From contig JAEUHI010000041.1 of assembly GCA_016795385.1 (NCBI GenBank), forward strand, positions 62,001 through 126,000: DNA of 64,000 nucleotides, read 5' to 3'. Shown here piece by piece: positions 19,438 to 28,355 of this stretch. Numbering within the stretch: position 1 is the first letter of the stretch; each line of letters opens with the position of its first letter. The DNA comes from Verrucomicrobiales bacterium (GTDB taxonomy: Bacteria > Verrucomicrobiota > Verrucomicrobiia > Verrucomicrobiales > DEV007). A program made the translations under genes and the position numbers. The notes below the pieces were generated by a model. That model saw nothing but the letters and a program-made list of their open reading frames with translations. It made no database searches and was not told the origin of the DNA.

Positions 19438-20070
19438 ATGCCGACAGACGCTGAATCCTTGCCGGGCACGGTCCCGGTGATGGTGCTGGGGGGAGCCACG
19501 CTCTTTCCCCGCGGCTACATGCCGCTCTTCATCTTCGAGCCCCGCTACCGGGCCATGCTGGAATACGCCCTGGAACGCGACCGCATGTTCTGCGTCGGTC
19601 ACGCCCGTCCCGGCATCGATGTCGAGCAGGCGATCGATCCCGTTTTCCCGATCACGACGATGGGCATGGTGCGGGCTTGTGTGACGCATCCGGACGGCAC
19701 CTCGCACCTCATGCTTTCGGGCGTGGAGCGGGTCGAGATCATCGGGTGGGAGCAGATCTCGCCTTTCCGGGTCGCCACGGTCATTCCCCGCCCCTGTCTT
19801 GTCACCGATCGTGACACCGCGGTCTCGGCCGCTCTCGACCTCGTCGACCTCAGCACGAGACTTTGTGGCAAGGGCCAGCCCATTTCCGAGCAACTCCGCA
19901 GCCACCTTCATTGCGTGAAGGACCCCTGTATGATCGCCGATGTCGTGGCGCAGAGCTTTGTCTCCGATCCAACCGAACGGCAGCGTCTCCTCGAAATGGA
20001 CGATGTCGTCGATCGCCTCGGCACCTTGGTCGATCACCTCAGCGCTCTTCTTGCAGGTGGCGGCAAGTGA
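19438..20070 (+). CDS. LON substrate-binding domain protein
   Basis: A 210-residue protein matching the N-terminal substrate-binding (LON) domain found alone in many bacteria: [20 protein letters not shown], then [20 protein letters not shown] and [15 protein letters not shown]. The AAA+ and protease domains of Lon are absent, so it cannot be the protease itself. A C-terminal helical part (about 140-205) completes the fold. Stand-alone members have no settled role. Divergent from rpsO. Confidence 0.85.
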   Translation: MPTDAESLPGTVPVMVLGGATLFPRGYMPLFIFEPRYRAMLEYALERDRMFCVGHARPGIDVEQAIDPVFPITTMGMVRACVTHPDGTSHLMLSGVERVEIIGWEQISPFRVATVIPRPCLVTDRDTAVSAALDLVDLSTRLCGKGQPISEQLRSHLHCVKDPCMIADVVAQSFVSDPTERQRLLEMDDVVDRLGTLVDHLSALLAGGGK

Positions 20071-20102
20071 ATGTCACTGGACAAGCGGCCTCCCCTTCCC
20101 TC

Positions 20103-20519
20103 TCAGTCAGCGATCAACTTGCGGGCAAGTTCCTGCGCGGACTTCCAGGCTCCTTTCCCCCCGAACTTCACGCCGAGGTAGGCGAAATGAGCCCGATAAC
20201 GGGCGCGGGCGGGGTGTTTCGATTTGGGACACTCCGCGAGCATGTCCTGAAGGAACCGCTTGTCACAGGCCCTCCGGTCGGAGCCGATCGTGTCATAGCA
20301 GGCATCGTGACGACGGCATGCCTCGCGGAAATCCGCACCGACACAGCCCTGAAAGAACAGATAACGCAGAGGTCCACGGATGGAGTCCGGGCCACATGGC
20401 CGCTCGTCGAGGATGCGGGGTCGTTTGGGGGGCGCCTCCGCCCGCCCTGACAACGGCAGGGACAAGAGGGACAGCAAACACAGGCCGCAGAGGACGAATG
20501 GAGCGGGCTTCCAAAGCAT
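20103..20519 (-). CDS. secreted phospholipase A2-like protein
   Basis: A 138-residue protein with a signal peptide (about 1-27). It has the secretory phospholipase A2 active-site pattern ACRRHDACY (about 67-75), with the catalytic His71-Asp72 flanked by Cys, and a CGP motif (42-44) in the place of the calcium-binding loop. A downstream [13 protein letters not shown] matches the third conserved helix. The family hydrolyses the sn-2 ester of phospholipids outside the cytoplasm. I use the ATG at 20517-20519; a GTG ten codons upstream is possible. It converges on the LON gene and has no operon partner. Confidence 0.75.
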   Translation of the reverse strand: MLWKPAPFVLCGLCLLSLLSLPLSGRAEAPPKRPRILDERPCGPDSIRGPLRYLFFQGCVGADFREACRRHDACYDTIGSDRRACDKRFLQDMLAECPKSKHPARARYRAHFAYLGVKFGGKGAWKSAQELARKLIAD

Positions 20520-20654
20520 GGCGGAAAGGTCTGCGTTCGCGTAAATCACGTCAAGCCGTATCCGGTGAAAGAAAAGCCCTTCCTTCTTGCCGGAAAAGCC
20601 GCTTCATGTATCCTAGCGATCCCATTTTCAAACCCAACCCCACACCCCACGGAC

Positions 20655-21671
20655 ATGTCATCCCTCAAACTTCACAATGCCATGTGGCCCGGACTCGTCG
20701 GCAAAGGCGACGGCGACGGCCAGGAGCCCCCGATTTCGCTCGAGCGCATGCTCGATCTGACCGCAGCCGCCGAGGTGAATGGCCAGAAATTCGATGGGAT
20801 CGACTACTTCCTTTTCCTCCCCCACACGGATCCGGCCGCATCGGATGACGAACTCCGGGGCATCGCCGACATGATCGCCTCCAAAGGATTCGAGGTCGGT
20901 TCGCTCGTTGCTCCGGTTTGGCCGGGCACGGTCGGAGATTCCGCCATGGGCGACGATGCGGCCCGGGCGAAATTCCTTGATGCCGTCAAGGTGGGCTGCC
21001 GCATCGCGGGCATCTTCAACCAACATGGCGTGCGCAAGCGTGGCATCATCCGCATCGATTCCGCCGAATTCGGGGTGAACCAGTGGCGCGAAAATCCGTC
21101 GGCCAACACCGCCCGCATCGCCGAGACCTTCCGCGAGGCCGCCAAGATCGCCGCCGACCACGGCGAGCGCCTTGCCGCCGAAGGCGAAATCTGCTGGGCC
21201 GGGATGCACAGTTGGAAAGACATGCTCGACCTCCTCGAAGCCGTCGGAATGCCGGAGACCCTCGGCTTCCAGGCCGACCTCGCCCATACCTACCTCTACC
21301 TCCTCGGCTACAACGCCCCGGAGCATGCCCTCCTCAAGGATGGCTACACCACCGAGGAGTTTTACGCGGCCTACGAGGAGATGACCGACAAGCTCCGCCC
21401 TTGGACGATCGATTTCCACGTCGCCCAGAACGACGGCACGGTCCACGGTGCCGGCAGCCACGACAAGACCGGCAAACACTGCCAGGCCGATGATCCGAAC
21501 GGCAAGCTCGACATCGTGCGCTGCTCCCAATACTGGCTGAAAGATCATGCCGCCCGCGGGATCTCCCACATCTGCTGGGATGGCTGCATGTTCCCGAACG
21601 CCGTCCTTGAGACCCCCTCGACCTGGAACACGATCCTGAAGACCATGATCGACGTCCGCGACGCCGTTTGA
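20655..21671 (+). CDS. sugar phosphate isomerase/epimerase-like TIM-barrel protein
   Basis: A 338-residue protein of the xylose isomerase-like TIM-barrel superfamily: [50 protein letters not shown] and [20 protein letters not shown]. Family members bind a divalent metal through Glu, Asp and His and isomerise sugars; the substrate here is unknown. The frame opens at 20565, but the conserved N-terminus ([16 protein letters not shown]) begins at the ATG 20655. A strong terminator follows. It is monocistronic and divergent from the phospholipase-like gene. Confidence 0.82.
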   Translation: MSSLKLHNAMWPGLVGKGDGDGQEPPISLERMLDLTAAAEVNGQKFDGIDYFLFLPHTDPAASDDELRGIADMIASKGFEVGSLVAPVWPGTVGDSAMGDDAARAKFLDAVKVGCRIAGIFNQHGVRKRGIIRIDSAEFGVNQWRENPSANTARIAETFREAAKIAADHGERLAAEGEICWAGMHSWKDMLDLLEAVGMPETLGFQADLAHTYLYLLGYNAPEHALLKDGYTTEEFYAAYEEMTDKLRPWTIDFHVAQNDGTVHGAGSHDKTGKHCQADDPNGKLDIVRCSQYWLKDHAARGISHICWDGCMFPNAVLETPSTWNTILKTMIDVRDAV

Positions 21672-21698
21672 TCGGGGAACGATCTGAACGATCCAACG

Positions 21699-21735
21699 AA
21701 AAGGCCGTCGCGGGAGATCCCGGGCGGCCTTTTTC
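21699..21735. terminator. bidirectional intrinsic terminator
   Basis: AAAAGGCCG (21699-21707) pairs with CGGCCTTTT (21725-21733), with an inner stem CGGGA/TCCCG. T-runs follow on both strands. It lies between the convergent genes ending at 21671 and 21775. Confidence 0.85.
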
Positions 21736-21774
21736 TTTGGCAACGCGGTCGATTCGACCGCGGCGACGTAAACG

Positions 21775-22311
21775 TCACTCCTCCTCTTCCGGTTCGAGCG
21801 CCTCTTTCAAGGTGCCCGAGTTCGCGAAGTCCCACTCTCCCCCATAGCGGACATCATCGATGAGCCAGGCCTCGCCCGACTTGGAGAGGATCAGCACATC
21901 GGTCCACTTCGTCGTCTCGCCGCCTTCCGTGTAGGAACACTCCACCGGTACTTCGGCCAACTCTCCCTGCACCTTCGCTTTGCCCACGGAGAACTGGCGT
22001 GGGCCCTCGAAGAGACTGCTGAAGAGATCCCCTTCGATCCACGGCGGCTTCTCATCCGGGAATTTCCGCATGAACTCCGCCTGCTCCTTCACCGCCCGGT
22101 CGAGGGCGGTTCCCAGCGATTCCGAGCAGAACCCACGGAGTTTTTCCCAAGCGGTCTCTTCCGGGAGACCGGAGACACCGAGCCGGCGAAGCTCCGTGTA
22201 AAATACCCTCGCGGCGGTCTCCGGATCTTTGGAAGACTCGGCCGGATCCACCGCCCGCACACCAAAGGCGGCTAGGACCGAGAAGGCGCAGAGAAGGAAG
22301 AAGGCTTTCAC
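21775..22311 (-). CDS. exported protein, DUF3828-like
   Basis: A 178-residue protein with a signal peptide (about 1-19). The layout resembles DUF3828-type periplasmic proteins: a helix with AARVFYTELRRLG, then FCSESLGTALDRA, then beta strands ending WLIDDVRYGGEWDF. The tail is acidic (EALEPEEEE). The function is unknown. The start is a GTG (22309-22311), chosen because it gives a full signal peptide. It is the last of a loose series of minus-strand genes, 92 bases after the Tat-exported protein. Confidence 0.6.
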   Translation of the reverse strand: MKAFFLLCAFSVLAAFGVRAVDPAESSKDPETAARVFYTELRRLGVSGLPEETAWEKLRGFCSESLGTALDRAVKEQAEFMRKFPDEKPPWIEGDLFSSLFEGPRQFSVGKAKVQGELAEVPVECSYTEGGETTKWTDVLILSKSGEAWLIDDVRYGGEWDFANSGTLKEALEPEEEE

Positions 22312-22403
22312 AGGGAAAGGATCGACCCGATTTTCGTGGTCTCAAGTTCTTGTTTGGGGCTTGCGACCGCTTCCGCCGGGGTCGGCGACCGAAAGCATGC
22401 CCC

Positions 22404-23675
22404 TCACACGTTTGCCCCGCCCTTTCTCCGGAATCCTTGAATCCGCAGAGGTTTGCCGTTGAAGTCAGGATAGGTGCTCTTCACATCGTTCAGGTGGAGA
22501 ACGGTCCAGGGGGCATAGAGACTGCGTCCGTTTTTCGTGTAGACAATGTCGGCCGCGATGTAGATGCACGAGTGGTGGGCGTTCATCTCCTCGGTAACGA
22601 AGACAAGGGCATCACCGAAACGGTAGGGAGGCTCGACCTGCACGAAATCGGACATCAACCGGGACGCGGCGAAAAACTCATCGAGATAAATCGCCTCGGG
22701 GTTGTAGTTGAAGAAATTCAGGGCCGTCCAGTGGCAATCAGGCATCACACCTTCCACCGCCATGCTCATGTCGGGGTAGGTGTAGAGGATTTTGCGCGGG
22801 AGCGGTGGGAGCATGTGCACAAGATCGAGGCCACTCACCCCCGGCGTGTCCATCGCCGCCTGGATCAGCGGCTCCACCTCTTTGCGCCGGAGCCCCAACC
22901 CGGTCGTCCAGTAAGGCATGATTTCCGCGACGGGCGGGCCGTTTTTCACGTCAAGCCTGACCGCCATGGTGCGGACACGGGAAGAATGCTTCTGCAGCAC
23001 CCTCGCCTCGGCATCCGACTTCGCCTGGGAGATGAGATGGGGAAAGTCGGCAAAGACGAGCAGGTCCCCGCGCTTGTAGACCATGAGCTTCATTTGCTCG
23101 ACGAGATCAGGCCTCATACCCGTCCCGGCAGCCCACTCATCGACGGAGCCCGAGCGGATCCGCACCGGATTCTTGATGTCCTGGTTCGCCTCGAACCTTT
23201 CCAGATAGCCATACAACTTCGCCCGGGACTCCGGATTCAGATTCACGAGGAGATTTTCTGGAGGGAAAATCACATAAAGTCCATCCGCCACCCCCACTCG
23301 ATTCGGATCGCGCAGCTGCTGCCGCTGCGAAGGGCTCATTTCGATGCTGTCGATCACCGAAAGGAACTCCATCTCCTTCTCCAGCGGCACCGCCCAGCGG
23401 GTGCGCGGGTTTCTCAACGGGAAAACCTCGATGAGATGGGCCGGGGCCTCGAGATAAAAGTAAAAGTAATTCAGCATTCCCCACGGACCGCGTGCGGCTT
23501 CGTAGAGCACTCCCGTCTTCTCTCCGGAGCCGATTCCGCCCTGGATCGCGTAGTCTCCGTCGGTGTTTTGGCTGGAATCGTTCTGGGCAAAAGCAGGCGA
23601 CACCGCAGCACTGCCGGCGACGAGGCCGGTCAAGGAGAGCAGGTCCCGTCGGGAGAAACCGGGTTTTTTTGACAT
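22404..23675 (-). CDS. Tat-exported protein of unknown function
   Basis: A 423-residue protein with a twin-arginine signal (FSRRDLLSLTG, then a hydrophobic stretch and cleavage near PAFA). The mature protein has long helical and mixed segments and a C-terminal region with HHSCIYIAADIVYTKNG and PWTVLHLNDVKSTYP. A lone Cys next to two His there could be catalytic or metal-binding, which is inference. I recognise no family, although such proteins recur in this phylum. Tat export suggests that it folds in the cytoplasm, perhaps with a cofactor. Confidence 0.65.
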   Translation of the reverse strand: MSKKPGFSRRDLLSLTGLVAGSAAVSPAFAQNDSSQNTDGDYAIQGGIGSGEKTGVLYEAARGPWGMLNYFYFYLEAPAHLIEVFPLRNPRTRWAVPLEKEMEFLSVIDSIEMSPSQRQQLRDPNRVGVADGLYVIFPPENLLVNLNPESRAKLYGYLERFEANQDIKNPVRIRSGSVDEWAAGTGMRPDLVEQMKLMVYKRGDLLVFADFPHLISQAKSDAEARVLQKHSSRVRTMAVRLDVKNGPPVAEIMPYWTTGLGLRRKEVEPLIQAAMDTPGVSGLDLVHMLPPLPRKILYTYPDMSMAVEGVMPDCHWTALNFFNYNPEAIYLDEFFAASRLMSDFVQVEPPYRFGDALVFVTEEMNAHHSCIYIAADIVYTKNGRSLYAPWTVLHLNDVKSTYPDFNGKPLRIQGFRRKGGANV

Positions 23676-23771
23676 TTGTCAGGGAGGGGGAGGTCGGGAA
23701 ATGTGCTTGATCCCCACAAAGTTTCAATCGGATTCATCGCCTCCCTTCGTCCCGACAGGAAATGGCTCCCG

Positions 23772-24965
23772 TCAGGGAGCGCGACGACCGAGACGCCGGA
23801 GGTGCATTCCCAGCCACAGGCCGGCCACCAGGATCAGCATCAGTGCCGCGTAGATGTGGTGCGACACCCGGGTGGAGGGCACCAGATCCGCCGTCATCCG
23901 GGTCGCCACAGTGAGAACAAGCCCCCAGACGAGCCAACGCCAGATCGGACTGCGGGCCGGGAACCGGGCGGGATCGTCGCAATGCCCCAGAATGACCCGG
24001 TCCGCCGTCAACAAAATCACCAAGGTGAACCCTCCCAGGAAGAGCAGATGCTCGAAGGCAAACATCGGAGTGGGCCAGAGAGCCCGGCAGAGAAAACCTC
24101 CCGCCATCAGGACGAGCCCCATCCGCAAGGCCCACGGCCTCGTCCCGGGAGCGCGCATTCTCCAGATCCCTGGCAGGGCGAGGAGAGCCCAGGCCACCAC
24201 CGTGGAAAATCTGAGAGCATTCCCCGATCGCGGATGTCCCACCGCCTCGATGATAAAGGAAATCAGGATCGCCAGACCCGTGGCTGCGAGGATCCACACC
24301 CGTCGTCCACGTCCCTCGGGCTTACCGGCCGGGCGTGAGGCGGGCTTTCCAGGCACGGCGAAAAAGCGCGCGAAGAGGTAGGATCCCACCCCCATGACAG
24401 GCAGCAGGAGGAATCCCTGATAGGCGACAAGCCGGAGAAAATGGCTCCAGCCCACCGAAAGACTCCCCCACCCCATCGCCCAAGCCAACTGCACCGCCGC
24501 GCCCATCGCCACAGCGAGGAAGGCCAAAGAAAATCCGGGCGGCGGCCATTCACGACCTTCCGCAAAGAGACGCCTCGCGAGAATGAACAAGAAGCCCGTC
24601 GTGGTGAGGGCCATGACCCAGTCACCGGTGCCGATCTGCCCCCTCGCGTAGAGGAACTGCGCCACCAACCAGGTCAAAGCCGTCGCGGAGACCTCGGCCG
24701 CCCCCAGCGCCGCCGAACCGAGGAAACGCGGCCAAGCGGTACCCAGAAAACCGAAAACAAATGCCGAGCCAAATCCGAAGATCAGGAGGCGGGGGTGTTG
24801 AATCGCAGGATACAGCGGCCACCATCCCGCGTAGTGGAGCGGCCAGAGGGCGAGCCCGAAAACCGCGGCGAGGATGCCCAAGGGGAAAAACACCCGAAAG
24901 GGCTCCGAGGCCCAGAGAGGGCTTTTCCCCTCCCGGACCTCATAGGTCGGCGGTGGCTTGGCCAT
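23772..24965 (-). CDS. NnrS-family membrane protein
   Basis: A 397-residue protein with about 11-12 hydrophobic segments, matching NnrS. Signs are WASEPFRVFFPLGILAAVFG at the start, then HPRLLIFGFGSAFVFGFLGT, and late segments MFAFEHLLFLGGFTLVILL and SRVSHHIYAALMLILVAGLW. NnrS is linked to nitric oxide stress and denitrification and binds heme and copper in proteobacteria; conserved His/Glu are visible here. No nitrite or nitric oxide reductase gene is in the window. It follows the Gfo/Idh/MocA gene by 10 bases, so the two are probably co-transcribed. Confidence 0.82.
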   Translation of the reverse strand: MAKPPPTYEVREGKSPLWASEPFRVFFPLGILAAVFGLALWPLHYAGWWPLYPAIQHPRLLIFGFGSAFVFGFLGTAWPRFLGSAALGAAEVSATALTWLVAQFLYARGQIGTGDWVMALTTTGFLFILARRLFAEGREWPPPGFSLAFLAVAMGAAVQLAWAMGWGSLSVGWSHFLRLVAYQGFLLLPVMGVGSYLFARFFAVPGKPASRPAGKPEGRGRRVWILAATGLAILISFIIEAVGHPRSGNALRFSTVVAWALLALPGIWRMRAPGTRPWALRMGLVLMAGGFLCRALWPTPMFAFEHLLFLGGFTLVILLTADRVILGHCDDPARFPARSPIWRWLVWGLVLTVATRMTADLVPSTRVSHHIYAALMLILVAGLWLGMHLRRLGRRAP

Positions 24966-24975
24966 GACGGCAGCC

Positions 24976-26139
24976 TCACACCGCCGGGAATTTCAGCCAC
25001 TTCTGCGAGGAAGCCGAACTCTCCACCGCCGCCTTGATGAAGGCTACGCCTGCGACCCCATCATCCACGGTGGGGAAATCATAGCCACCTTCCGGGGCGG
25101 GATTTCCATCGATCTGATCGACGATCGCTCGCGCCGCGGCGAGGTAGATGTTGGCGAAGGCTTCGATGAATCCTTCCGGGTGGGCGAAGGGAGTGCGGGT
25201 ATATCCGTGACCGGCGGCGGCCTCGCTGATGTAATCGTTGCCGCGGCGATAAATCTTCCGGGGAGCATTCGCGTATTTCACGATCAACTCATTCGGATCC
25301 TCCTGGTGCCACTCGAGCGAGGCCTTGGTGCCGTAGATGCGGATGTTCAGCGCGTTTTCATCGCCGTTGGAGATCTGCGAGGCATGGATGATGCCCTTCG
25401 CTCCGCCCGTGAAACGGACCAGGTTGTTCCCATCGTCGTCGAGCACGCGTCCCGGAATAAAGGCGGTGAGTTCCGAGCAGATTTCCTCGATTTCCAGCCC
25501 CGTGATGTAGCGGATGAGGTTGTGCGCGTGGGTGCCGATGTCGCCCATGCAGTTCGAGATGCCGGCGATCTTCGGGTCCGAACGCCAGTTGTTGATCTTG
25601 CCCTGGCCGTCGCCCTCGACATCGCCGACCGCATATCCCTGCGGATACTCCGCGACGATCTTGAGGATGCGCCCCAGATCGCCATCACGGACCATGCGGC
25701 GGGCCTCCTTCACCATCGGGTAGCCGGTGTAATTGTGGGTCAGGGCAAAGATGCGACCGCTTTTGCGGACGATCTCCCGCAATTCCAGCGCCTGTTCGTA
25801 ATCGTGGGTAAGCGGCTTGTCACAGATGACATTGAAGCCGGCCTCGAGAAAAGCCTTCGCCACGGGAAAGTGGAGGTGGTTCTGCACCACGATGGAGACG
25901 AAATCGATCTTATCCTCGCGCTGCGCCTCTTTCTCGGCCATTTCCTGATAGCTCGAGTAGACACGGTCGGGAGAAAGGAAAAAGTCCTCCCCCGAAAGAC
26001 GCGACTTCTCCGGATCCGAGGAGAAACAACCGGCCACCAGCTCGATCTTGCCATCGAGATTCGCGGCCATGCGGTGGACGTTTCCGATGAAGGCTCCACG
26101 GCCGCCTCCGACCATGCCCATGCGCAGTTTTCGATTCAT
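24976..26139 (-). CDS. Gfo/Idh/MocA-family oxidoreductase
   Basis: A 387-residue NAD(P)-dependent dehydrogenase of the Gfo/Idh/MocA family. The Rossmann nucleotide-binding start is RMGMVGGGRGAFIGNVHR, the motif VICDKPLTHDYEQA has the usual Lys-Pro, and a C-terminal alpha/beta domain follows with NCMGDIGTHAHNLIRY, which supplies the catalytic His. The substrate is probably a sugar or inositol derivative; it cannot be specified. The frame opens at 26208, but the conserved N-terminus begins at the ATG 26137-26139. Confidence 0.88.
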   Translation of the reverse strand: MNRKLRMGMVGGGRGAFIGNVHRMAANLDGKIELVAGCFSSDPEKSRLSGEDFFLSPDRVYSSYQEMAEKEAQREDKIDFVSIVVQNHLHFPVAKAFLEAGFNVICDKPLTHDYEQALELREIVRKSGRIFALTHNYTGYPMVKEARRMVRDGDLGRILKIVAEYPQGYAVGDVEGDGQGKINNWRSDPKIAGISNCMGDIGTHAHNLIRYITGLEIEEICSELTAFIPGRVLDDDGNNLVRFTGGAKGIIHASQISNGDENALNIRIYGTKASLEWHQEDPNELIVKYANAPRKIYRRGNDYISEAAAGHGYTRTPFAHPEGFIEAFANIYLAAARAIVDQIDGNPAPEGGYDFPTVDDGVAGVAFIKAAVESSASSQKWLKFPAV

Positions 26140-26259
26140 TGAGAAAGGGAGTTTGAGGTTCCTGGTAAAACGGAGCGGGAGGGTAGCAAAGCGCCGCGGG
26201 AAATGCAACCCGTGCGATTTTCCACATCCATCTTCCCCCGCCCCTCCCCGGAGGCGGCC

Positions 26260-26985
26260 TCAGCGACGTGCCTCGAGCAACCGGAAGACGTAGTAGAGCA
26301 GCTGACCGATCGAAGCGATCGCCGCCACCGTGTAGGTCATCGCCGCCCAGAAAAGGGCGTTTTTCGCCTTGTCGTGTTCCACATTGGCGAGCGTGCGCGA
26401 GGAATCGAGCCATACCAGGGCACGTCGGCTCGCGTCAAACTCCACCGGGAGGGTGATGACCGAGAAAAGGGTCGTCAGGGCAAAGAGAACCACCCCGATG
26501 AAGAGCACGGTGACATTCCCCGACCCGGACGAGGCGAGAATCAGGCCGAAAATGAGGATGTATTGCACCCAGTGGCTCGCGAAGCTGACCATGGGGACCA
26601 AAGCCGAGCGCATCTTCAAAGGCGCATAGGCCCGGGCGTGCTGGATCGCGTGCCCGCACTCGTGCGCCGCCACCGCGGCCGCCGCGACATTGTTCTCATG
26701 ATAAACGACCTCGCTGAGGTTCACCGTCTTGTTCAACGGATTGTAGTGATCCGTGAGCTGACCGGGCGTGGAGATGACCTGCACGTCGTGGATGCCGTTG
26801 TCATCCAGCATCTTTTGAGCGATCTGGGCGCCGGTCATGCGCACCGGCATCTGCGAGTACTCGCGGAAACGGCGCTGGAGCATCGCGCCGACGAGCCAAC
26901 TCACCAGCATCGCGCCTCCGGTGAGGATGAGGTAAACGGGATCGAAGGTGGGAACGGGAGCCAATTGCTGTGCCAATACAATCAT
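26260..26985 (-). CDS. neutral zinc metallopeptidase, YugP type
   Basis: A 241-residue membrane protein of the Zn_peptidase_2/YugP family. It has an N-terminal membrane segment (about 17-36), the zinc motif HECGH at 108-112 (AAAAVAAHECGHAIQHA), then two or three membrane segments (about 125-155 and 160-180) and one near the C-terminus. The family is widespread and its substrates are unknown. The length is normal (about 225-240). It is the first gene of a series leading to Gfo/Idh/MocA and NnrS, 120 bases upstream of the former. Confidence 0.87.
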   Translation of the reverse strand: MIVLAQQLAPVPTFDPVYLILTGGAMLVSWLVGAMLQRRFREYSQMPVRMTGAQIAQKMLDDNGIHDVQVISTPGQLTDHYNPLNKTVNLSEVVYHENNVAAAAVAAHECGHAIQHARAYAPLKMRSALVPMVSFASHWVQYILIFGLILASSGSGNVTVLFIGVVLFALTTLFSVITLPVEFDASRRALVWLDSSRTLANVEHDKAKNALFWAAMTYTVAAIASIGQLLYYVFRLLEARR

Positions 26986-27096
26986 GGTGTTTGAAAAAGA
27001 AGCGATTCTTCGCTTCCATACGACACCGGATCACGCCGGACATTCAAAAAAATTCCGACGAATTTTCCGCGAAACGAGCCGCTCCCGGAAGGCCGT

Positions 27097-28140
27097 TCAG
27101 CGAATCACGACGGGACGCTCCGTCCACCCGCGCCGGGTGCCTTCGAAGTCAATCCACCGCTGTGCTTCCTCCGCGGTGCGGAAGCCGCCATCAGTGACGA
27201 CGACATTCAACCCCGATCCCGGCGCGGCGAAGACCGATGAGGGAATACCGGCGCTATCAAGAATCGCGGCCAACTCTTCGGCACTGGCGACCCGCCGAAA
27301 GGCCCCGAATTGGGCGCGGTAGGGCGCGCTCGGAGAGGCAGGAGGCAGATTCACCACCGGGGCCGGAGCCGCCGCGGGAAGAGCCGGTTGTGGAGCCATC
27401 GTCCCGGGCGCCGAGGAGCGGGCGTTCATCGCCATCAACTCACCTCCCGTGGGAGCAGGGGCCACGCCATGTGGCATCGGGATCGGGTCCGGGTAGGCCG
27501 CGGCTGGCACGGAACTTTTTTGGGCGAAGAGCCCTCCGCTCTTCGGCACCGCAGGAGGGGCAAAGCGCTCACCGGGAATCCCATATTGCAAAGGCTGCCC
27601 CGCGTGAGCAGCGGCGTTCGTCACCGGCGCCGCTTCTTTTCCAAAGAGTCCTGCCAAGGGACGGAACTTGCGCGGCTCAGTCCCTTGGGAACCGGACACG
27701 GATGGCGCAACGGGCGCCATCGGAGCCATCGGAGCCTGCGTCATGGCCGGAGCACCGGGGGCCACGGCAGGAGCCGGAGTCTGGACCACGAGGAGCGATC
27801 CCGGTGCCGTCCGATTGGGGGCGAGTCCGATCACGTCCGCTGCCGCGCGCGAAATGGTGATCAACCGCCCGTCCTCCCGTTTCCGGTCATTGATCTTCAA
27901 ATCCACCATCCGTCCGGATTCGAAGTTCGCGACGCGCACCACGGTGCCGAAAGGCAAAGTCGCATGGGCGGCGGTCAGGGCGGCGCGATCGTAGGGCATG
28001 CCGCTGGCCGTGGCACGGCCCTGATACAGATCGGCGTAGACACTGATCAAGCCGTTCGCCGAAGCCGGGCCATTCGCAAAGGTGGTCGACGCGGCAAAAG
28101 TTCCCAAAACAAAAACGAGGATCGCAGAAGTCGCACGCAT
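27097..28140 (-). CDS. RlpA-like double-psi beta-barrel protein with SPOR domain
   Basis: A 347-residue exported protein: signal peptide (about 1-22), RlpA-like domain (about 30-120, with SGMPYDRAALTAAHATLPFG, then VVRVANFESGRMVDLKINDR), a Pro/Ala-rich linker of about 150 residues, and a C-terminal SPOR domain (about 275-347, YRAQFGAFRRVASAEELAAI). RlpA proteins act on peptidoglycan at the septum, some as lytic transglycosylases on strands lacking stem peptides, and SPOR binds such strands. It is not a lipoprotein, as the signal lacks a lipobox Cys. Conserved His and Asp of the barrel are present. Confidence 0.85.
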   Translation of the reverse strand: MRATSAILVFVLGTFAASTTFANGPASANGLISVYADLYQGRATASGMPYDRAALTAAHATLPFGTVVRVANFESGRMVDLKINDRKREDGRLITISRAAADVIGLAPNRTAPGSLLVVQTPAPAVAPGAPAMTQAPMAPMAPVAPSVSGSQGTEPRKFRPLAGLFGKEAAPVTNAAAHAGQPLQYGIPGERFAPPAVPKSGGLFAQKSSVPAAAYPDPIPMPHGVAPAPTGGELMAMNARSSAPGTMAPQPALPAAAPAPVVNLPPASPSAPYRAQFGAFRRVASAEELAAILDSAGIPSSVFAAPGSGLNVVVTDGGFRTAEEAQRWIDFEGTRRGWTERPVVIR

Positions 28141-28282
28141 GGGAGATCGGGTGGTTCGAGACCGGATAATTTAAGGCATCTAAAATATCAGGCAAGAGAA
28201 ATGACAAATTTAATAAAATTTTATTTGTGCGAGTCATTTCCGTCCGACCTTGGCCTGGCATTGAGCACCCCAAAAACGGGAA

Positions 28283-28323
28283 CACCCTGTCAGACCCTCT
28301 TGAACGAGAGACCTGACAGGGTG
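28283..28323 (-). terminator. long hairpin, possible terminator after the DUF1501 gene
   Basis: CACCCTGTCAG (28283-28293) pairs perfectly with CTGACAGGGTG (28313-28323), with an inner CTCT/AGAG stem. On the minus strand a TTTTT tract follows about nine bases later, so termination of the upstream DUF1501 transcript is plausible though not canonical. Confidence 0.5.
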
Positions 28324-28355
28324 TGGTGACACGAATCTGGGATGAAATCCCGATT

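Noticed and set aside
23772..24965. denitrification locus around NnrS
   Set aside because: No nitrite, nitric oxide or nitrous oxide reductase gene lies in the window, so only the NnrS call is kept.
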